Source: Candidatus Rokubacteria bacterium 13_1_40CM_69_27 (GTDB taxonomy: Bacteria > Methylomirabilota > Methylomirabilia > Rokubacteriales > CSP1-6). Taken from it: a DNA stretch of 42,043 bases. The translations under genes were made by a program, and so were the position numbers. Within the stretch, counting starts at the first letter, position 1, and the number at the start of each line of letters is the position of its first letter. The DNA is taken from positions 1 to 42,043 of the forward strand of contig MNEF01000022.1 in the NCBI GenBank assembly GCA_001917535.1. The letters are read 5' to 3'. The notes beneath the pieces were generated by a model. The model was given only the letters and a program-made list of their open reading frames with translations. It was not told the DNA's origin and made no database searches. This document shows positions 40,002 through 42,043 of this stretch, piece after piece.

Positions 40002-41918
40002 GTGCGGAAGCTCGACGGGCTCGTGGGCTGGGCGGTGGGGGCCTACGCCGCCGCCGCCGCCCTGTTCCACATCTGGACCGCCTACGCAGGAGTCTGGGAG
40101 CCGCGGGAGATGCGGGCGACGCATCTCATGTTCCTGCTCCCGCTGACCTTCCTGCTCTTTCCGGCCACCCCGCGCTCGCCCACCCGACGCCCGAGCGTGG
40201 GGGACGGCGTGTGGGTCGTCGCCTCGCTCGTCCCGACGATCTGGGTGATCGTCAACGCCCAGGCCCTGACCGAGCGCTGGGAGGGCGTGCACCCGGTGAC
40301 GCTGCCCCAGGTCGTGCTCGGCACGCTCCTCGTCCTGGCCGTGCTGGAGGCCTCGCGTCGGGCCGTCGGCTTCTGGTTCTTCGTCACCACGCTCGCCTTC
40401 ATGGCGTTCCTGATCCTGGCCCCCTGGCTCCCCGGCTTCCTGAAGTCGCCCCGCGCCTACAGCTATCCGCGGCTGATCGAGATGTTCTTCCTCTACGCCG
40501 ACGAGGGCGTGCTGGGCACGCTGACCGGCATCTCGTCGAACCTCCTCATGATCTTCATCCTCTTCGCCGTGGTCATGCTCCACTCGGGCGTCGGCCAGTT
40601 CTTCATGGACATCTCGATCGCGCTGGCCGGCCGCTTCCGCGGCGGCCCCGCCAAGGTGGCGGTGGTCTCCTCGGCCCTCTACGGCACCATCAGCGGCTCC
40701 TCGGTCGCCGACTGCTACGCCACCGGGACCTTCACGATCCCGCTCATGAAGAAGATCGGCTACCGGCCCGAGATCGCCGGCGCCATCGAGGCCGCCGCCT
40801 CCTGCGGCGGTCCCCTCATGCCCCCCATCATGGGCGCGGGCGCCTTCATCATGTCCGAGTTGACCGGCGTGCCCTACGCCCGGATCATCGTCGCCGCCGC
40901 CCTCCCCGCCATCCTCTACTACGCCGGCATCATGGCGACCGTCCACTGGGAGGCGCTCAAGCACGGCATGGGGACGATGCAGACGGAGCTGCCGCCGCTC
41001 CGGAGCCTGCTGCGCCGCGCGCTCCTGTTCACGCCGTTCGTCACCGTGATCTACTTCCTCCATGCCGGGTACTCGCCGGCCAAGGCCGCGCTCTACAGCC
41101 TGCTGACGGCGGTCGTCGTGTCGTGGTTCGCCGGAGAGCAGCCGATGACGCCGCGCCGGATCTTCGCCACGATGACCGAGGCCATGCGCTCGGGCGTGAT
41201 CGTCGCTAGCGTGCTCGCCGCCTCCGGTCTCATCGTGGCCGCCATGAGTCGCACCGGCTTCGCGCTGGCCTTCTCGAGCGCGATCATCAACCTCTCGGGC
41301 GGCTACCTCATCGTCGCGCTCTTCCTCGTCTTCGCCGTCATCTCCGTGCTGGGCACCGGCATTCCGACCACGCCCGCTTACATCCTGGCCGTCGCCGTGG
41401 GCGGGGCCGCGCTGCAGAAGCTCGGGGTGGACCTGCTGGCCGCCCACCTCTTCGTCTTCTACTACGCCGTCCTGGCCGACGTGACGCCCCCCGTCGCCGT
41501 GACCGCCTTCGCCGGGGCTCAGATCGCCGGCGCCAACCCGATGACCACCGGCTGGCAGGCCTCCCGCATCGCGATCGGCGGCTTCCTGGCGCCGTTCCTC
41601 TTCGTGTACCAGCCGGCGCTACTCCTGCAGGGCCCACTGGTCGACATCGTCGTCAGCTTCATCTCGGCGGTGATCGGCATCGCGGGCCTCTCGGCCGCCG
41701 TGGCCGGCCACATGTTCCGGCCCCTGAGCTGGCCCAAGCGCCTGGGGCTGATCGCGGTGTCGCTGGCGGCCATCGGCCCCCACTTCACGCTCTCGCTGGC
41801 CACGAGCGCCGCGCTCATAGCGTTCGCGGCGTGGGATGGCAGCCTGGCGCGCGGCCGCCAGGCGCGGGCCGTCACCACTCCCGCCGACGATCGATACGCG
41901 CAGGAGCATCGCCAATGA
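40002..41918 (+). CDS. TRAP transporter permease, fused DctQ-DctM (4TM/12TM) type
   Basis: A 638-residue membrane protein starting at GTG, 3 bp after the TAXI gene. The first four TMs (about 1-150) form the small DctQ-like unit. The rest is the large DctM-like unit: TGISSNLLMIFILFAVVMLH, the conserved ALYGTISGSSVADCYATGTF, TIPLMKKIGYRPEIAGAIEA, AASCGGPLMPPIMGAGAF and the second-half repeat VLGTGIPTTPAYILAV, VTPPVAVTAFAGAQIAG. Fusion is usual for TAXI partners. It drives uptake by an ion gradient and needs no ATPase. Length and motifs are complete. Confidence 0.93.
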   Translation: MRKLDGLVGWAVGAYAAAAALFHIWTAYAGVWEPREMRATHLMFLLPLTFLLFPATPRSPTRRPSVGDGVWVVASLVPTIWVIVNAQALTERWEGVHPVTLPQVVLGTLLVLAVLEASRRAVGFWFFVTTLAFMAFLILAPWLPGFLKSPRAYSYPRLIEMFFLYADEGVLGTLTGISSNLLMIFILFAVVMLHSGVGQFFMDISIALAGRFRGGPAKVAVVSSALYGTISGSSVADCYATGTFTIPLMKKIGYRPEIAGAIEAAASCGGPLMPPIMGAGAFIMSELTGVPYARIIVAAALPAILYYAGIMATVHWEALKHGMGTMQTELPPLRSLLRRALLFTPFVTVIYFLHAGYSPAKAALYSLLTAVVVSWFAGEQPMTPRRIFATMTEAMRSGVIVASVLAASGLIVAAMSRTGFALAFSSAIINLSGGYLIVALFLVFAVISVLGTGIPTTPAYILAVAVGGAALQKLGVDLLAAHLFVFYYAVLADVTPPVAVTAFAGAQIAGANPMTTGWQASRIAIGGFLAPFLFVYQPALLLQGPLVDIVVSFISAVIGIAGLSAAVAGHMFRPLSWPKRLGLIAVSLAAIGPHFTLSLATSAALIAFAAWDGSLARGRQARAVTTPADDRYAQEHRQ

Positions 41919-41937
41919 CGGTCGCGGATTTGATCGG

Positions 41938-41966
41938 TTGACAGCCGCTTGGCTACGCCGTAGAGT
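41938..41966 (+). promoter_or_regulatory. Strong sigma-70-like promoter before the last gene
   Basis: A perfect TTGACA (41938-41943) and TAGAGT (41961-41966) are 17 bp apart. Transcription would start near 41973 and run into the ATG at 42022 with a leader of about 49 bases. The rest of 41919-42021 shows nothing else I can name. Confidence 0.6.
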
Positions 41967-42021
41967 GAGCCCTTCTTCATCGGAACCCGCTCGAAACCCT
42001 CGACGAGAAGTGGAGGGCGCA

Positions 42022-42043
42022 ATGGTTCGCAAGTGGTCGCTTC
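42022..42043 (+). CDS. First codons of a gene cut by the window end
   Basis: GGAGGG at 42012-42017 precedes an ATG at 42022, and the frame reads MVRKWSL before the window ends. The basic start resembles a signal peptide. The promoter at 41938 supports a real gene. Its identity cannot be told. Confidence 0.5.

Noticed and set aside
38760..41447. 895-codon minus-strand frame opposite the TAXI and TRAP genes
   Set aside because: His/Asp/Gly/Arg-rich shadow typical of the antisense of GC-rich genes; no motif.
1..42043. CRISPR arrays, tRNA, rRNA or prophage genes
   Set aside because: No regular spaced repeats, no cloverleaf or rRNA segments and no phage structural or integrase genes were seen; the DUF6582-like similarity at 28402 is a single exported protein.

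Overview
The window is a strongly GC-rich bacterial chromosome segment. It contains no rRNA, tRNA, CRISPR array or recognisable transposase. The density of orphan solute-binding proteins, dipeptide-type ABC permeases, TAXI/TRAP transporter parts and short metabolic genes resembles soil or subsurface lineages such as Candidatus Rokubacteria (Methylomirabilota). That assignment is an inference from gene content and was not checked by a search.

Layout. Positions 1-2000 (+) hold the end of a PDZ-domain protein, a Tat-type beta-propeller protein and a small proline-rich exported protein. Positions 2138-8176 (-) hold a dipeptide-type ABC cluster: a binding protein at each end of a DppB/DppC permease pair, a third binding-protein copy collapsed by a large internal deletion, and the C-terminal stub of a fourth. 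Next to this debris sits a Xre/RES toxin-antitoxin module (8218-9110, +); the toxin apparently starts at CTG. A TenA/PqqC-like protein (9131-9835, -) is divergent from a second peptide ABC cluster (9985-13612, +), which has a long perfect inverted repeat between binding protein and permease. After a tiny ORF whose ribosome binding site lies in a hairpin, a five-gene minus-strand operon (21540 to 14015) encodes dppB, dppC, a binding protein, a very large membrane patatin and a 3-hydroxyisobutyrate dehydrogenase-like enzyme.

Positions 21973-26750 (+) carry gamma-glutamyltransferase, an NMT1-like protein, a TAXI binding protein and an aldo/keto reductase in a tight operon. Positions 26763-29969 (-) hold a broken short-chain dehydrogenase, a DUF1624-like membrane acyltransferase, a DUF488 protein and a VapBC-type module with a repeat operator; one small exported protein (28402-28710) is on the + strand. 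Positions 30068-34612 (+) hold an enolase-superfamily gene split by an in-frame amber codon, then a sugar-type ABC importer (two permeases and a binding protein). A strong bidirectional terminator separates these from a minus-strand set (37749 to 34685) of unknown function: a possible CxxC protein, a coiled-coil protein, a polytopic membrane protein and an exported von Willebrand A protein. The window ends with an FAD oxidoreductase, a TAXI binding protein and a fused TRAP permease (37810-41918, +), then a strong promoter and the first codons of another gene.

Together the genes describe scavenging of peptides, sugar acids and organic acids coupled to small catabolic enzymes. Three complete peptide-type ABC sets and one sugar-type set are present, yet no ABC ATPase gene lies in the window, so these importers must borrow ATPases encoded elsewhere. 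Several promoters share a TTGAC(A/C), 17-bp-spacer architecture. Two of them, 1.24 kb apart, are near-duplicates upstream of the enolase-family gene and the sugar importer.
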